DNA from: a cyanobacterium endosymbiont of Epithemia clementina EcSB
Lineage (GTDB): Bacteria; Cyanobacteriota; Cyanobacteriia; Cyanobacteriales; Microcystaceae
Reading direction: 5' to 3'
Length of the DNA stretch: 64,000 bases
Assembly: GCF_029919255.1 (NCBI RefSeq)
Contig: NZ_CP123991.1
Coordinates: forward strand, 1,109,110-1,173,109
Part shown: positions 18,565 through 29,105 of the stretch, piece by piece
Layout: each line of letters opens with the position of its first letter
Numbering within the stretch: the stretch's first letter is position 1
Program-made: the position numbers and the translations under genes
Notes under the pieces: generated by a model
The model's database searches: none
What the model was told of the DNA's origin: nothing
What the model saw: only the letters and a program-made list of their open reading frames with translations

Positions 18565-20424
18565 GTGGTTTCTTCAATTGAGAAAATAACTTCGACTTTA
18601 CCTAAGACTCCTCAACGACGAACAGGAGCTTTTGTCCTAATAGATAGCTTAGTTCGTCAAGGTGTTAAACATATTTTTGGTTATCCAGGGGGGGCTATCC
18701 TGCCCATTTATGATGAATTATATAGAGCTGAAACCAGAGGAGATTTGCAACATTTTCTGGTGAGACACGAACAAGGAGCTGCTCATGCAGCCGATGGTTA
18801 TGCTCGTGCAACTGGTAAAGTGGGGGTTTGTTTCGGAACGTCAGGGCCGGGAGCGACAAACCTAGTAACGGGTATTGCCACGGCACACATGGATTCAATT
18901 CCCATGATCATTGTCACTGGGCAAGTAGGACGGGCAGCTATTGGCAGCGATGCCTTCCAAGAAACTGATATTTTTGGCATTACTTTACCTCTGGTAAAAC
19001 ATTCCTATGTGGTCCGTCATGCTCAAGATATGGCTAGGATAGTTGCTGAAGCGTTCCACATTGCCAGTACGGGACGGCCAGGACCTGTTCTAATTGATAT
19101 TCCCAAGGATGTGGGTCTTGAAGAATGTGATTATATTCCCGTTGACCTTGGACAGGTTAAACTACCAGGGTATCGTCCTACACTCAAAGGTAATCCTCGT
19201 CAGATTAACGCAGCTTTACGCCTAATCGAAGAAGCTCAACGACCCTTACTTTACGTAGGTGGGGGAGCAATTTCTGCAAATGCCCATGCCCAAGTTGAAG
19301 CACTAGCCGAACGGTTTCAAATTCCCGTTACTACTACCTTAATGGGAATCGGAGCCTTTGATGAGCATCACCCTCTCTCTGTGGCCATGTTGGGAATGCA
19401 TGGAACCGCCTATGCTAACTTTGCCGTGAGTGAATGTGACCTTTTAGTTGCGGTAGGAGCGAGATTTGATGATCGGGTAACGGGAAAACTCGACGAATTT
19501 GCCTCCCATGCTAAGGTTGTCCACATCGACATCGATCCAGCAGAGGTCGGTAAAAATCGTGCCCCGACCGTGCCCATTGTGGGGGATGTATGCTGTGTTC
19601 TAGAACAATTACTACAAAGATCCAAAGAACTGGGCTTACCCGCTGATGTGGGAAGAACTCAGCCCTGGTTGGCTAGAATTGACCGTTGGCGAGCAGAATA
19701 TCCCTTAGTTGTCCCTCATTATGAGGATAGTATTTCCCCCCAAGAAGTCATCGCCGAGGTAGCTTGTCAGGCTCCCAATGCCTACTATACCACCGACGTG
19801 GGACAACACCAGATGTGGGCAGCTCAGTTCTTAAAGAATGGTCCTCGTCGCTGGATTTCTAGTGGAGGATTAGGAACTATGGGCTATGGAATGCCCGCCG
19901 CTATGGGGGCGAAAGTAGCAGTTCCTGATGAAGAAGTAATTTGTATTACTGGGGATGCCAGTTTTCAAATGAATCTTCAAGAGTTAGCATCCTTATCACA
20001 ATACAGAATTGCTGTCAAGATAATTATCATTAATAATGGTTGGCAGGGCATGGTGCGTCAGTGGCAACAAACCTTCTTTGGAGAGCGGTACTCTTCCTCC
20101 AATATGCAAGTTGGAATGCCTGATTTTGAACTCTTAGCCCAAGCATTTGGAGTCAAAGGGATGACTGTGCGAGAACATTCTCAACTATCAGAAGCGCTCA
20201 TTCAGATGTTAGCCTATGACGGGCCAGTGTTGATGGATGTTCATGTGACTAAGAATGAGAACTGTTACCCTATGGTAGCTCCAGGAAAGAGTAACGCCCA
20301 AATGCTTGGATTGCCAGAGCGCAAAACTGTTGGACAGTCAATCACGCCGATACACTGTACCAATTGTGGCAAAGAAAACCAGACGACCAGTCATTTTTGT
20401 TCTGAGTGTGGAACAAAATTGTAA
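18565..20424 (+). CDS. ilvB: Acetolactate synthase large subunit with C-terminal zinc ribbon
   Basis: A 619-residue thiamine-diphosphate enzyme for the first common step of valine, leucine and isoleucine synthesis. [16 protein letters not shown] and [20 protein letters not shown] mark the N-terminal TPP domain. The TPP/Mg site [16 protein letters not shown] with [13 protein letters not shown] lies near residues 463-500. After the usual end at LPERK comes a short linker and a zinc ribbon with Cys598, Cys601, Cys612 and Cys615. I recall similar tails in other cyanobacterial large subunits, but not in enteric ones. The start is GTG at 18565. The regulatory subunit ilvH is not adjacent. Translation remains open to a strong terminator. 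Confidence 0.95.
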   Translation: MVSSIEKITSTLPKTPQRRTGAFVLIDSLVRQGVKHIFGYPGGAILPIYDELYRAETRGDLQHFLVRHEQGAAHAADGYARATGKVGVCFGTSGPGATNLVTGIATAHMDSIPMIIVTGQVGRAAIGSDAFQETDIFGITLPLVKHSYVVRHAQDMARIVAEAFHIASTGRPGPVLIDIPKDVGLEECDYIPVDLGQVKLPGYRPTLKGNPRQINAALRLIEEAQRPLLYVGGGAISANAHAQVEALAERFQIPVTTTLMGIGAFDEHHPLSVAMLGMHGTAYANFAVSECDLLVAVGARFDDRVTGKLDEFASHAKVVHIDIDPAEVGKNRAPTVPIVGDVCCVLEQLLQRSKELGLPADVGRTQPWLARIDRWRAEYPLVVPHYEDSISPQEVIAEVACQAPNAYYTTDVGQHQMWAAQFLKNGPRRWISSGGLGTMGYGMPAAMGAKVAVPDEEVICITGDASFQMNLQELASLSQYRIAVKIIIINNGWQGMVRQWQQTFFGERYSSSNMQVGMPDFELLAQAFGVKGMTVREHSQLSEALIQMLAYDGPVLMDVHVTKNENCYPMVAPGKSNAQMLGLPERKTVGQSITPIHCTNCGKENQTTSHFCSECGTKL

Positions 20425-20464
20425 ACGTGGTGAAAATTCAAGTTTTTTCTTGAACTTTTAGTTG

Positions 20465-20493
20465 CCCTTTCCTCTTTTTTGGAAAGGGTTTTT
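20465..20493 (+). terminator. Intrinsic terminator of ilvB
   Basis: An 8-bp stem CCCTTTCC / GGAAAGGG with an 8-base loop is followed by TTTTTG, about 40 bases after the ilvB stop codon. This is the clearest rho-independent terminator in the window. Confidence 0.9.
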
Positions 20494-20621
20494 GATTGAT
20501 TACTAACAAAAAGTTCATCAATCTTTATAGGAAAAAGGCTATTTTTTTGGTAATTTTGTCCCCCCCCCTTGATTAAAAAAAATGTGGGTTGATTCAGTAA
20601 GCTTAACTGACTTTGACTGTT

Positions 20622-21662
20622 TTAAACTTCAGCTTCCCGTCGAAAAACTTTCCCTTTCCCAGTCGGATTATCGATGTAGTACCATTTTTGCTCATCCAAC
20701 TCAATCATAGGAGGATCAGAGTTTTGCTTGGCTTGGGAAATCCTTTTATAGAGAGTAGAATCACTAATGCCTAACTTTTCAGCCATTTGAGCTCTAGTGA
20801 GTACTCTAGACTTAGATGACTCTTGATTAGTTGTTATCATCGAGGGGGTGGTATGTATTTCTGATGCGGTGGCTACCGTCTTCTTATCAACCATTAGACT
20901 AGGTTTATCAGGTTTTTGAGGTTTAACAAAAAATTTTTTGTTTTCCTGACTAGGGGGCTGTTCTACAGATGGTTTGATGGGCTTGCGGTAACGAGGAATC
21001 CTCTCGGTTGGCAGTTCAAGGTCTTCAACCCATCCCCAACAATTACGGGAAGGGATGAACTTAAAAATGGCTTGAATAAACCAGCGTTTGGGCAATTGTT
21101 CCTTGGGAATTTTAGGATTAAATTTGAAGGGACGCGGATCGTCATTACGGCGCATCAATGCGGGAAGATGAGAGGCTTTAAATTTACCTTGAGGATCCAT
21201 GGCATTAGAATTTCTATAGATCGAGATCACTGGTGTTCTTAATTGAGGAACAAATTGCCAAATCCCTCGAAACTTAAAAATTCCTGGGGCTTCCTCCCAT
21301 TGATTTTCTTCTCCCCAGGCAGCAACTTGAAAGCGAATAATGGGGTCCTTTCTGGGAATGAGCAGACACTTAGGATAAACCCTCAAATAGATAGGGTTTT
21401 CAGGAGAGTTGCTATATTGTTTCAGCCAAGCTTTGTAGCGATAGCCAGGAAAGAATAAACTGTAATTTTTTCCTGCGATGGTGAGGGCAAATTTTCCCTC
21501 TTCCTCTTGATGAGGTGTCCCATAAAGAGTGCCAATTGCCTGAAAAAGGAGAGGTTGGTCCTCAGTGTCAGAAACAGATTGAGAGTCAGAATCAAGGATT
21601 AAGGGGGGTAGCTGCTCGACTTTTTGGTGAGTTTGATGAGAGAGTTCGTTGGCGGCAGGCAT
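20622..21662 (-). CDS. Cyanobacterial protein of unknown function with C-terminal helix-turn-helix
   Basis: A 346-residue protein I cannot assign to a named family. Residues about 38-220 form a strand-rich globular part with tryptophans and aromatics (LFQAIGTLYGTPHQEEEGKF, YRYKAWLKQY, FKFRGIWQFVPQLRTPVISI, RWFIQAIFKFIPSRNCWGWV) that could be a nucleic-acid or single-strand-binding fold. A proline- and lysine-rich linker follows. The end holds LTRAQMAEKLGISDSTLYKR, a helix-turn-helix resembling small excisionase-like or MerR-like wings. This suggests DNA binding. It is convergent with ilvB. It looks intact, so it is under selection despite the surrounding decay. Confidence 0.7.
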   Translation of the reverse strand: MPAANELSHQTHQKVEQLPPLILDSDSQSVSDTEDQPLLFQAIGTLYGTPHQEEEGKFALTIAGKNYSLFFPGYRYKAWLKQYSNSPENPIYLRVYPKCLLIPRKDPIIRFQVAAWGEENQWEEAPGIFKFRGIWQFVPQLRTPVISIYRNSNAMDPQGKFKASHLPALMRRNDDPRPFKFNPKIPKEQLPKRWFIQAIFKFIPSRNCWGWVEDLELPTERIPRYRKPIKPSVEQPPSQENKKFFVKPQKPDKPSLMVDKKTVATASEIHTTPSMITTNQESSKSRVLTRAQMAEKLGISDSTLYKRISQAKQNSDPPMIELDEQKWYYIDNPTGKGKVFRREAEV

Positions 21663-23174
21663 AAATAATAAACTTCAATAATCGGCTGAATTTGTCCCAT
21701 CATTATAGACCCGATGAACAAAGGATTCTAAGTATCGTTAAGGATGGGTCACATACTTTGGAGATCGGGATCAGATTAGAATTAACACTCCTATAGCTTT
21801 AGTTTTGTTGAAGCCTTAGGATTCTCCTAATATAGTAATATAGCCCAGTCGAACAAGGATAGCTAAATGTATTCTTGTCTGACTGAATTCACCGAGTTAA
21901 GGTCCGTGTAAAACAGTCCACAAATTGCATTGTCCAATTCTATTATATAACTAGATTTTTTAAGGTATAGGTAATGTTTGGGGTTAAATTTCAATAACAA
22001 AGCTCGAAAAATACTTATTCAGCACTATTTTTGATGACTGTTCTCGATGAATCACCATTGAGTAGTTTTCTCGACTATTATACTTGTGACTATACTATAT
22101 TTAATTTACCTATTGTAGATAAGGTAACATTATGCTTTTTTAGTTTAAATTCTTGTTTAGTAAATTTAACTGATTACTTTGTCTATAACTTTTTAAATAT
22201 TAGTAGTTTAATTTAATTTTTTATCTAATAAATTAGCTCTAAATAAGTAAAAAAAATAAATAATTTTATATTTTTATGGTTAACTAATTAGAGCTCAGCT
22301 AAAAGTTTTTTCCAGAGAAAATACCTTGTTTTTTTTAAAAAAATTAATTAACTAAACTAAGCTAAACACTATTTATATTCAAATGTTCTTCTATAAATTT
22401 TATGAGGTTTCTAAAACTATAGAATTTTACGAGATTTTAGGGCTGACCTGCTTTTTTGTCTTAATTTTCTGTGTTTTTTATTTTTTTTGTAAAACTTAGA
22501 TAAAATTTTTTACTAACTTTTAGGTTTTTCCCTTACTAGCTTTTTTAAAAAAATTCATAGAAGAAAATAGATTATTGCGTAACTTAACTGCATAACTTAA
22601 TTGAAGTTTTATTTATTTCCTTTAAATTTCAAATAATTATTGATTATAATCAATTATGTTATCTCTTTTTAAGAGCTATTAAAAATAAAATTATATATTC
22701 TTCATCTCGAGTTATTTTTCTTTCATTTCTTGGATGATTTAACAATTTTTATATTCCTTAAATAACTAGTATAGATTTTTTAAAACTAAATTGAATCTAA
22801 ACATGGAATTCCCAGTCTTTTTATACTTCTAGAGTATTTTTTTGATCGTGAGTTAATTGAGTTAACTTTTCTAATTTTTAGATTATAAATAGAATTATTA
22901 ACAATGATATCATTAGTAGTAATATTAGTTTACCCCTCATAATGGCTAATATCTAGCAATCACTTTTTTAAAGTTTTTTTAAAATTACACATATTTAATA
23001 TGATTTACTGGCTGAATATAAAAGTAAAATTTTTAACAGTAAAATTCTAACATTAATTGAAAAATATTTTAGATAAGTAACCTTAAAAAGTTATTTTAAA
23101 GTGCTATAATCCGACTCAGAAGATGAGCATATCATGCTTATGTTTTAATTGACTGTCCTTCAAAACTTCCTATA
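21663..23174. other. AT-rich spacer, no intact gene
   Basis: Very AT-rich sequence with stops in all frames. It holds T8A7 (22329-22343) and T6A7 (22541-22553) runs. The frame 22031-22216 has no protein-like features. No gene remnant is recognised. Confidence 0.5.
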
Positions 23175-23379
23175 TCGTCTGTGGTTGATACTAAAAAAAT
23201 ATTTCTATTCGTCAATATTGGTGAAAAACATTCTTTCAAACCTAAAATGAAGATATATTATAGTCACCAGGCTATTTTGTCTCTTCCGTTGGTATAGTAC
23301 CTTTAGAAGTTATCAATTACTTAGATAAAAAAACAAGAAAAGTTGTCGTTTTGCGACGTAGTTTTAAATCTCAAGTTGC
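23175..23379 (+). pseudogene. 3' remnant of an unidentified gene
   Basis: Two frames read SVVDTKKIFLFVNIGEKHSF and then, after a stop and frame change, VPLEVINYLDKKTRKVVVLR followed by RSFKSQVAEW and a stop. The composition is clearly protein-like and unlike the flanking spacer. I cannot name the family. It ends just before the WecG-like gene. Confidence 0.4.
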
Positions 23380-23412
23380 TGAGTGGTAGCAATTCTAAAT
23401 ACAATTTCATAT

Positions 23413-24135
23413 ATGCTAACTAATCCTCCCTCATTTCCTATTCTCAATGTTTTCGTACACCTTCTGGATGATTATTCTGATTGGCTGCTTCAATGCCTCA
23501 ATCATCATCGAGGAGTTCATGTTGTGACTCTGAACGCAGAGATGGCTATGTTAGCTGAAGAAGACCCCTCGGTAAAAGAAGTCATTCGTGAAGCTGATTT
23601 AGTTATTCCTGATGGAGCTGGTGTCGTCCTGTATCTGCGGCTGCGCAAACAAAAACAACAACGATGTCCAGGAATTGAACTGGCACAATCGTTGCTTCAA
23701 GAATTGGGGTCCCACGAAAATTCCCCTTTAATTGTTTTTTATGGGGGAAAACCTGGAGTTAGCAATGCAGCAGCAGACCAATGGCGTAAGAAATTTCCTG
23801 GCATTTCTATTCTTTCATCCCATGGCTATTTATCCTCAGAAGAAGAGGATCTATGGCGACAAACTCTACTAGACAAACAACCCAAATTAATTCTTGTAGG
23901 CTTGGGGGTTCCTCGTCAGGAATTTTGGATTCGGCAACACCGTTATTTATGTCCCCAAGGGATTTGGATTGGGGTTGGCGGAAGCTTTGATATTTGGTCT
24001 GGGACTAAAGACCGGGCCCCTCGGTGGTTACGAGACAACAATTTGGAGTGGCTCTATCGTTTATATCAAGAACCCTGGCGTTGGCAGCGAATGTTAGCCC
24101 TACCTAGGTTTTTTTTACGATCACTTATTCATTAA
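23413..24135 (+). CDS. WecG/TagA/CpsF-family glycosyltransferase
   Basis: A 240-residue GT26-family enzyme that transfers a sugar, typically an N-acetylmannosamine derivative, to a lipid-linked acceptor on the inner membrane face. The family signature VVTLNAEMAMLAEEDPSVKE with DLVIPDGAGVVLYLR lies at about residues 35-75, followed by FYGGKPGVSNAAADQW, LILVGLGVPRQEFWI, GVGGSFDIWSGTKDRAPRWL and LEWLYRLYQEPWRW, all canonical. An in-frame GTG at 23383 would add ten residues; the ATG at 23413 gives the usual N-terminus. It probably acts in cell-wall or polysaccharide synthesis. No partner genes are adjacent. Confidence 0.88.
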   Translation: MLTNPPSFPILNVFVHLLDDYSDWLLQCLNHHRGVHVVTLNAEMAMLAEEDPSVKEVIREADLVIPDGAGVVLYLRLRKQKQQRCPGIELAQSLLQELGSHENSPLIVFYGGKPGVSNAAADQWRKKFPGISILSSHGYLSSEEEDLWRQTLLDKQPKLILVGLGVPRQEFWIRQHRYLCPQGIWIGVGGSFDIWSGTKDRAPRWLRDNNLEWLYRLYQEPWRWQRMLALPRFFLRSLIH

Positions 24136-24672
24136 GTCAAGCTTACCGAGTGATCACTCTACAGAACTTTAATCCCGAGATAATAGTGATCGTCTGTACA
24201 ATTATTTCTTTGGGTTGAGACCTTAATTTATAAGCTATTGCCGAAGAAATTGAGACAAAAACTTAACTTGAAATATTGAACTTTTTCAAAAAAATTATTT
24301 AATAATAGTTATTTGAAAATTATTTTTAAGCAAATAGAAACTTTCGATGAACTGGTTGTTGAGAGAAATTAGGGTACTTTTATACTAGACTCCAGAAATT
24401 GACAATAGGAGCAATAATTAAGCGATTCTTCGTGAGCACTAAAACAACTCTACGGGGGAAGTTTTAGCAACTAGGCTATCTTAGCCTACATCGTTATGCT
24501 GCTTGCCCAAGATGTTTTGGCAATCACTACAAATACTTACAATCATTGAATTCGCATGGGTGAAGTTTAGGTTACTGAATTATGTATCTTAAGATATTTT
24601 GAGCAATGAGAGATTCACTTTCTAAGTCTATTCAAAATAGATACTATAGAATGATTAATTTATCAAGAAGTA
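24136..24672. other. Spacer after the WecG-like gene
   Basis: No intact gene. A stretch near 24480-24540 with higher GC (including LSLHRYAACPRCFGNHYKYL in one plus-strand frame) may be a gene remnant, but I cannot identify it. Confidence 0.35.
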
Positions 24673-24727
24673 ATAAAAGTGTTTAGTTAATTTTATTTAA
24701 AAAATAAAGTCAACTAAACACTTTTAT
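24673..24727. repeat. Long palindrome, 26-bp arms with two mismatches, 3-base loop
   Basis: The left arm 24673-24698 pairs with 24702-24727; the two mismatches would both be G-U type in RNA. The outer stem reads ATAAAAGTGTTTAGTT. It begins about 20 bases beyond the stop codon of the minus-strand UspA fossil, so it may be that gene's former terminator. Confidence 0.9.
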
Positions 24728-24747
24728 ATTTACTCAGTTTTTTATCT

Positions 24748-25112
24748 TTAAATCACTAATACTGAGCAATGAAGATGGTGGACCATATCGTTACTAACAC
24801 TTCCAAAAAACATTTTACTAATACCTTTGAGTCCTAGTCTTTCGATTGTAATCAAATCTGTATCACCACTATTAAATAATCCTCTAATCTAACAGCCAGA
24901 TTGTTCAATTTTTCAGTCCTATTGGCTAGGGTAGAAATCTCAGCTAATTCTTGATTATAAAGATTAATATAAGGAATTAAGGTTTGATTTATCAGAGGTC
25001 AGCTAGAAAACAACATTTAAATAGCCCCATTCTGGCAATAGATAAAAGTTTTTCGAACACCAGTCTCTCTAAAATACCTTTATCTATTGCCACTAATTTT
25101 TTTACAGGACAT
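24748..25112 (-). pseudogene. Universal stress protein (UspA family), decayed
   Basis: Read on the minus strand from an ATG at 25112, different frames give LVAIDKGILERLVFEKLLSI, then LIPYINLYNQELAEISTLAN and finally ERLGLKGISKMFFGSVSND followed by MVHHLHCSVLVI and a stop. These match the N-terminal LVAVD, the central helix and the C-terminal GLKG...GSVS..VVHHAPCSVLVV motif of UspA proteins. Several frameshifts and internal deletions make it non-functional. It lies just downstream of the aminotransferase gene on the same strand. Confidence 0.88.
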
Positions 25113-25133
25113 AACAATTCTCCTTTTGATAAC

Positions 25134-26300
25134 TTAAAGACTGCTAACAAATTTAGCTAATCTATCGATTCCTTTTTCGATAGAAGTTAAATCGGTGGCA
25201 TATGATAAACGAATACAATTATCTGCCCCGAATACTGTACCTGGAACAGCTGTTACCTTTTGAGAATTTAAGAGTGCATCACAAAAATCGAGAGAACTCA
25301 TTTCAGTTTTACTAATATCTGCAAAAACATAAAAAGCCCCCATGGGGGTCGGACAACTTAGGTGAGGAATTGTCCTAATTCCGTCTAAAATAACTTGACG
25401 ACGTTTAGTGAAGGCTTGTAGCATTTGCTCTACGGAGTCTTGAGATTCTTCTAAAGCGGCAATTGCTCCATATTGGGCAAAAGTACACACGTTAGAGGTA
25501 CTATGACTTTGGATCGTATTAGTAGCTTCAATTAATTCTAGAGGCGCAGCCAAATATCCTACACGCCACCCTGTCATTGAATAGCTTTTAGCAAAGCCAT
25601 TACTAATAATTGTACGATTAAAAATCTCAGAATTTACTGCTCCAATGCTGAGATGTTGTGCCCCGTCATAGAGAATCTTTTCATAAATTTCGTCGGAAAC
25701 AACCCACAAATTATTCTCCACAATGACTTCAGCTAACGCCTTTATTTCTGTGGCAGAATAAACAGTTCCGGTTGGATTCGAGGGAGAATTTAGAACGAAT
25801 AATTTTGTTTTAGGAGTAATCGCTTGACGCAGTTGATGTGGCGTGATTTTATAGCTTGTTTCTGTCGTTGTTTGCACAATCACCGGCGTTCCTGTTGCTA
25901 ATTTAACCATTTCTGGATAACTTAACCAATAGGGGGCCGAGATAATCACTTCATCCCCAGGATCAATCAACGCTAACATCAAATTAAATAAAGACTGTTT
26001 CCCCCCATTGGTCACAATTACATTATCTGGAGTATAGTCTAAATTGTTATCGATACGTAACTTTTTAGCGATTGCTGCTCTCAGTGTAGGTTCCCCTGCC
26101 GCCGGACCATACTTAGTTTTTCCTTGATTTAGAGCAAGTTTGGCCGCTTCTTTGATATGTTGTGGGGTATCAAAGTCTGGTTCCCCGGTACTAAAGCTAC
26201 AGACATCAATACCTTGTGCTTTCATTGCCTTAGCTTTGGCGGCAATTGCAAGGGTAATTGATTGAGAAACCTTCCCCACTCGTGTTGCCAGTTTAATCAT
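25134..26300 (-). CDS. aspC: Aspartate aminotransferase-like PLP enzyme (AAT class I)
   Basis: A 388-residue class I aminotransferase that moves the amino group between aspartate and 2-oxoglutarate and may also act on prephenate in this subgroup. It shows [52 protein letters not shown] and the PLP-lysine segment [20 protein letters not shown], then IRLSYATD with the substrate arginine. The ATG at 26300 gives the usual start [14 protein letters not shown]; an upstream in-frame ATG at 26327 adds nine atypical residues. It is divergent from the Ycf23-like gene with about 150 bases between starts. Confidence 0.92.
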   Translation of the reverse strand: MIKLATRVGKVSQSITLAIAAKAKAMKAQGIDVCSFSTGEPDFDTPQHIKEAAKLALNQGKTKYGPAAGEPTLRAAIAKKLRIDNNLDYTPDNVIVTNGGKQSLFNLMLALIDPGDEVIISAPYWLSYPEMVKLATGTPVIVQTTTETSYKITPHQLRQAITPKTKLFVLNSPSNPTGTVYSATEIKALAEVIVENNLWVVSDEIYEKILYDGAQHLSIGAVNSEIFNRTIISNGFAKSYSMTGWRVGYLAAPLELIEATNTIQSHSTSNVCTFAQYGAIAALEESQDSVEQMLQAFTKRRQVILDGIRTIPHLSCPTPMGAFYVFADISKTEMSSLDFCDALLNSQKVTAVPGTVFGADNCIRLSYATDLTSIEKGIDRLAKFVSSL

Positions 26301-26447
26301 TCGATTCGATATTCCCAGGCCAAACAAATAATAATTTTATTCATGATATCGTCTCTCTGGGGGTGTATCTCAGGTTTTAACGAATACTTTCTTAACGCCA
26401 TCGGAAAATGGCACAATGAATTCATCAGAATTTACCTTAAATATCGT

Positions 26448-27197
26448 ATGACTATGCATCCTCAATTACAAACAGCCTTGGCTCAACATAAAGCCCTCAA
26501 AGTGATCAGTGGGTTAACCAATTTCGACACAGCCAATGTTACGGCTATTGTTAAAGCTGCCCAAGCTGGTGGCGCAACCTTTGTTGATATTGCCGCAGAT
26601 GGGGCGTTGGTAAGCCATGTACGTCAATTAATTGATTTACCGATTTGTGTCTCAGCAGTTGAACCAACGTTGTTTGTCGAAGCAGTTAAGGCAGGGGCAG
26701 ATTTAATTGAAATTGGCAACTTTGATGCTTTTTATGCCCAAGGACGGCGATTTGAAGCAGAGGAAGTTCTAGCCTTAACCAGAGAAACCCGCTCTCTTCT
26801 CCCTGAAATTACCCTTTCGGTGACGGTTCCCCATATTCTTCCCCTTGATGAACAAGCTCAATTAGCTGAGCGCTTAGTAGAATTTGGAGCCAACATTATC
26901 CAAACTGAAGGAGGATCCAGCAGCCAACCTACTCATGCAGGAACTTTAGGGTTAATTGAAAAGGCTGCCCCTACTTTAGCTGCTGCTTACAGTATTTCTG
27001 ATGCGGTATCTGTTCCAGTCTTGTGTGCGTCAGGGTTATCTTCTGTGACTGTTCCTATGGCGATTGCGGCTGGCGCGTCCGGTGTGGGGGTAGGATCAGC
27101 CATTAATCAACTCAATGACGAAGTAGCGATGGTTGCTGCAGTTCGTTCTTTGGTAGAGGCATTAACCACCACCAGTTCAGCTATAATCAACCATTAA
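26448..27197 (+). CDS. ycf23: Ycf23/DUF561 family TIM-barrel protein
   Basis: A 249-residue protein of the DUF561 (Ycf23) family found in cyanobacteria and some plastids. LKVISGLTNFDTANVTAIVK and AAQAGGATFVDIAADGALV open the barrel, ICVSAVEPTLFVEAVKAGAD follows, and the C-terminal PVLCASGLSSVTVPMAIAAG with ASGVGVGSAIN resembles a phosphate-binding barrel end. The function is not established. I chose the ATG at 26448; the frame is open further upstream, but that stretch overlaps the divergent aminotransferase gene. The protein looks complete and is followed by an intrinsic terminator. Confidence 0.85.
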   Translation: MTMHPQLQTALAQHKALKVISGLTNFDTANVTAIVKAAQAGGATFVDIAADGALVSHVRQLIDLPICVSAVEPTLFVEAVKAGADLIEIGNFDAFYAQGRRFEAEEVLALTRETRSLLPEITLSVTVPHILPLDEQAQLAERLVEFGANIIQTEGGSSSQPTHAGTLGLIEKAAPTLAAAYSISDAVSVPVLCASGLSSVTVPMAIAAGASGVGVGSAINQLNDEVAMVAAVRSLVEALTTTSSAIINH

Positions 27198-27219
27198 ATA
27201 TTTCCTAGCATCAATTTTA

Positions 27220-27250
27220 TAGAGACGTATAATTCAAGCGTCTCTATTTT
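27220..27250 (+). terminator. Intrinsic terminator after the Ycf23-like gene
   Basis: An 8-bp stem TAGAGACG / CGTCTCTA with an 11-base loop is followed by TTTT, beginning 22 bases after the stop codon. Confidence 0.8.
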
Positions 27251-28730
27251 GATTAACTGCTTAAGCTGTCTAAAAATAAAAATGAATATAAATAATTATG
27301 AAGCTAAAAAGTAGTAATTATTTAGGAATGGCTTTAATGTTAGCCCAAAGAGAATGAGAAAATGTTACAGCTTTTTTAAAAAAGCTATCGGCTGGTTACT
27401 ATACACTTAATAAGTATCTTATTTATCAAGTTGATGGTTAAGAACAAAAAATAATAAAAAGATTAAGATTAACAAAAAAATTGTTCAATTGAACGTTGTC
27501 AGTAATAGTTTTTTCCTAAAAATTATAAAAAATATGGGAGCATCCACTTTTTTACAAAAAGATTTCTTAAGATATACAAAATTTAATTATTTATTTTGAA
27601 AGATATAAAATCTTAACATTATTCTGAACACTTAGAGATTACTACTCAATCTAACAACTAGCGAACTTAATAAACATTAACATAGTAAAAACTATTACCA
27701 GGTTACTTTTTTAGGTTAAGCTAGTAACATTTACCAAACTTTTTATAAATAGAAAAACGATCACTTAAACTCCTTTAATATGCAGAAAATTCAGAAATTA
27801 TCTGATCCTAGTTCTGGCTAAAATACAAAGTTTTAACTATACTACCTCAATTTCTTTTATCAAAGAAAGAAGAGATATTACCTCGTTATAGAGGCTTGTG
27901 CTGTTATAAAAGTGTTTCAAGAACGTCTCCAAGCAATATCTTTGGAATTATTTCCATTGAAAAATTCTCATCAACTGAAAACAGTCAATATTGTTATCAA
28001 CCTTAATTATCAAATACAGCAATTATAAACTTAAGAATAAGTCAATAATTTTTTATAACAAGCTTTTTTTGAAATCTTATAAAATAAGAGCTATCGTTTT
28101 ACTAGGAGATTCTTCTAATTTTTTTATATATAGGGCAAGAGGTTAATCCTACTTTGGAATATATCTATCTTTTTAAGAAAATTTTTACTATGATTTAAGA
28201 TAATTAAGCTAGAGTATTACGTAATTATAAAAAATCACAAGAATCTTATGTTAAAACATTAATTTGCTTAATACACATTTAGTTGACCTTAGCAATAAGG
28301 TTAAGACTTTTTACAAGAAAGTTATAGAATCTTCCCTTTTTTTAAAAATTGTATATTACCTATTGTATTTTCTACTTATTCTTTCATCTTTAATTTAAGA
28401 TAAGCAACTATCTTACTTAAAAAATTTTATGAAAATTCATTCCATCAACTTTTTTTATTGTATCTTAGGACTCAGTATTCTACTGATTTAGATTAGTTAG
28501 ATCAGATTCAGTAAGTAGTTAAAGTCTCAACTTAATTTATTCATAGTCGACTTTATGAGAGCGAATAACAAGTTTCTTATCATTATAATAATTTTTTTAT
28601 CTAGAAAACTAAAAATTAAAGCAAATTGACGTAGGATGACAGTCAGCAATTTCATTAAGATCACTAACTGATATCGTCTTATTCTTATCCTTGATAATTG
28701 CAACTTAGATAGATTTGAGGGGAATTTTTA
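27251..28730. other. Long AT-rich spacer
   Basis: No gene is supported. It contains the 18-bp self-complementary AGCTTTTTTAAAAAAGCT at 27369-27386. A stretch at about 27870-28010 has longer open segments in two frames but no recognisable motif. An imperfect copy of the ACCTTAGC hairpin of 6789-6813 lies near 28297. Confidence 0.45.
27369..27386. repeat. T6A6-centred 18-bp palindrome, example of a recurrent motif
   Basis: AGCTTTTTTAAAAAAGCT is a perfect palindrome with no loop. Related T6-8A6-8 runs occur at 1690, 7127, 13547, 22329, 22541, 35783, 36688, 36982, 38133, 51335, 62390 and 62826. With one exception (36688, inside an unsupported open frame) all lie in plain spacer, and one (38133) lies inside a transposase fossil. 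Confidence 0.85.
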
Positions 28731-28958
28731 ATGAAAACTTCAATAATTCGACAACTTTGGTCTATAGTAGAAGAGAGCTCTGCCAAAACCTTAGTCAATT
28801 TAGATGACTCAGATTTAGTTAGTCAGTTACTGAAGAAACTCGATGCACAATACTCCTTGTCCTCGGAAGACTTACAGGTCATGAAAGTTTATTTTCGTTC
28901 AAAAACTGTTTTAATTCGAGATATTGCCCATTCTCGTTTAGAAAACTTTTTTGATTAA
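28731..28958 (+). CDS. Small conserved-looking cyanobacterial protein, unknown
   Basis: A 75-residue acidic, helical protein (IIRQLWSIVEESSAKTLVNL, LVSQLLKKLDAQYSLSSED, then VYFRSKTVLIRDIAHSR). A GAGGGGA ribosome-binding sequence precedes the ATG by a few bases. I recall similar short proteins in related cyanobacteria but know no function. There is no membrane segment or signal. Its clean frame in an otherwise decayed stretch supports a real gene. It lies about 150 bases before the peptide-binding lipoprotein gene on the same strand. Confidence 0.6.
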   Translation: MKTSIIRQLWSIVEESSAKTLVNLDDSDLVSQLLKKLDAQYSLSSEDLQVMKVYFRSKTVLIRDIAHSRLENFFD

Positions 28959-29105
28959 CTTGTAGTCTAATGCACATTTTTCTGAGATTATCACCATAAC
29001 TGACAACTTCTACTGTTCTTTATCCCCACGTCGTGTTGAAATCATGAAAGAGTCAGAATGGCATGTTTTAGTCGATCCCACTTGAGGAGTCATAACTTAA
29101 TAGTG

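Noticed and set aside
6789-28320. Similarity of the ACCTTAGC hairpin at 6789-6813 with a sequence near 28297
   Set aside because: The match is short and needs a gap; not enough to claim a repeat family.
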